Assembly (NCBI GenBank): GCA_964519385.1 | Contig: CAZFLR010000036.1 | Coordinates: forward strand, 1-13,687 | Source: SVFI01 sp964519385 | Lineage (GTDB): Bacteria; Bacillota; Clostridia; Lachnospirales; Lachnospiraceae | Direction: 5' to 3' | Length of the DNA stretch: 13,687 nucleotides | Shown: in pieces, positions 13,687-13,687 of the stretch | Layout: each line of letters opens with the position of its first letter | Numbering within the stretch: the stretch's first letter is position 1 | Notes under the pieces: model-generated | The model's input: only the letters and a program-made list of their open reading frames with translations | Databases searched by the model: none | What the model was told of the DNA's origin: nothing | Position numbers and translations under genes: made by a program

Positions 13687-13687
13687 C

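Overview
The window reads as chromosome of a low-to-moderate GC, endospore-forming Firmicute of the class Clostridia, most likely a Lachnospiraceae-type gut anaerobe. This rests on a complete spoIIAA-spoIIAB-sigF operon, Gram-positive style Shine-Dalgarno sequences and protein sequences typical of that group; it is inference, since no rRNA marker is present. Every convincing gene lies on the minus strand, so transcription runs from the right end of the window towards the left.

In transcription order: (1) 13.63-11.76 kb holds a PadR-type repressor, a DUF1700/HAAS membrane protein and a membrane-anchored DUF4097 beta-repeat protein. The genes overlap by 8 and 4 bases, and a perfect inverted repeat at the promoter is a candidate PadR operator. 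(2) 11.61-8.95 kb is valS, with its own sigma-A-type promoter, a leader of only about 40 nt (no room for a T-box) and a terminator hairpin. (3) 8.86-5.90 kb is folC, a tightly coupled and easily missed 49-aa gene with a GTG start, and a zinc-ribbon/TPR/transmembrane/coiled-coil protein, closed by a strong terminator. (4) 5.81-4.33 kb is the spoIIA operon: anti-anti-sigma factor, anti-sigma kinase and forespore sigma-F. (5) 4.15-2.42 kb is a solitary OLD-family ATPase-TOPRIM nuclease, an accessory and probably anti-phage gene. It has its own extended -10 promoter just behind sigF and a leader of about 130 nt containing a 12-bp hairpin. (6) 2.26-0.55 kb is a transmembrane chemoreceptor with its own promoter and terminator. 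(7) 1-420 contains no intact recognisable gene. It holds a hydrophobic 32-codon mini-ORF, an open frame of 76 codons that looks protein-like but lacks a good start, a second start-less frame, and three helically phased GTAGTC repeats.

Functionally the core is housekeeping (tRNA charging, folate polyglutamylation) beside the compartment-specific sigma-F switch of sporulation. Added to it are an envelope-related PadR/DUF1700/DUF4097 module, a motility sensor and a stand-alone nuclease. No CRISPR array, tRNA, rRNA or insertion sequence was found. The best candidates for something under-described are the nuclease with its structured leader, the 49-aa gene between folC and the TPR gene, and the decayed or small coding material at the left end.
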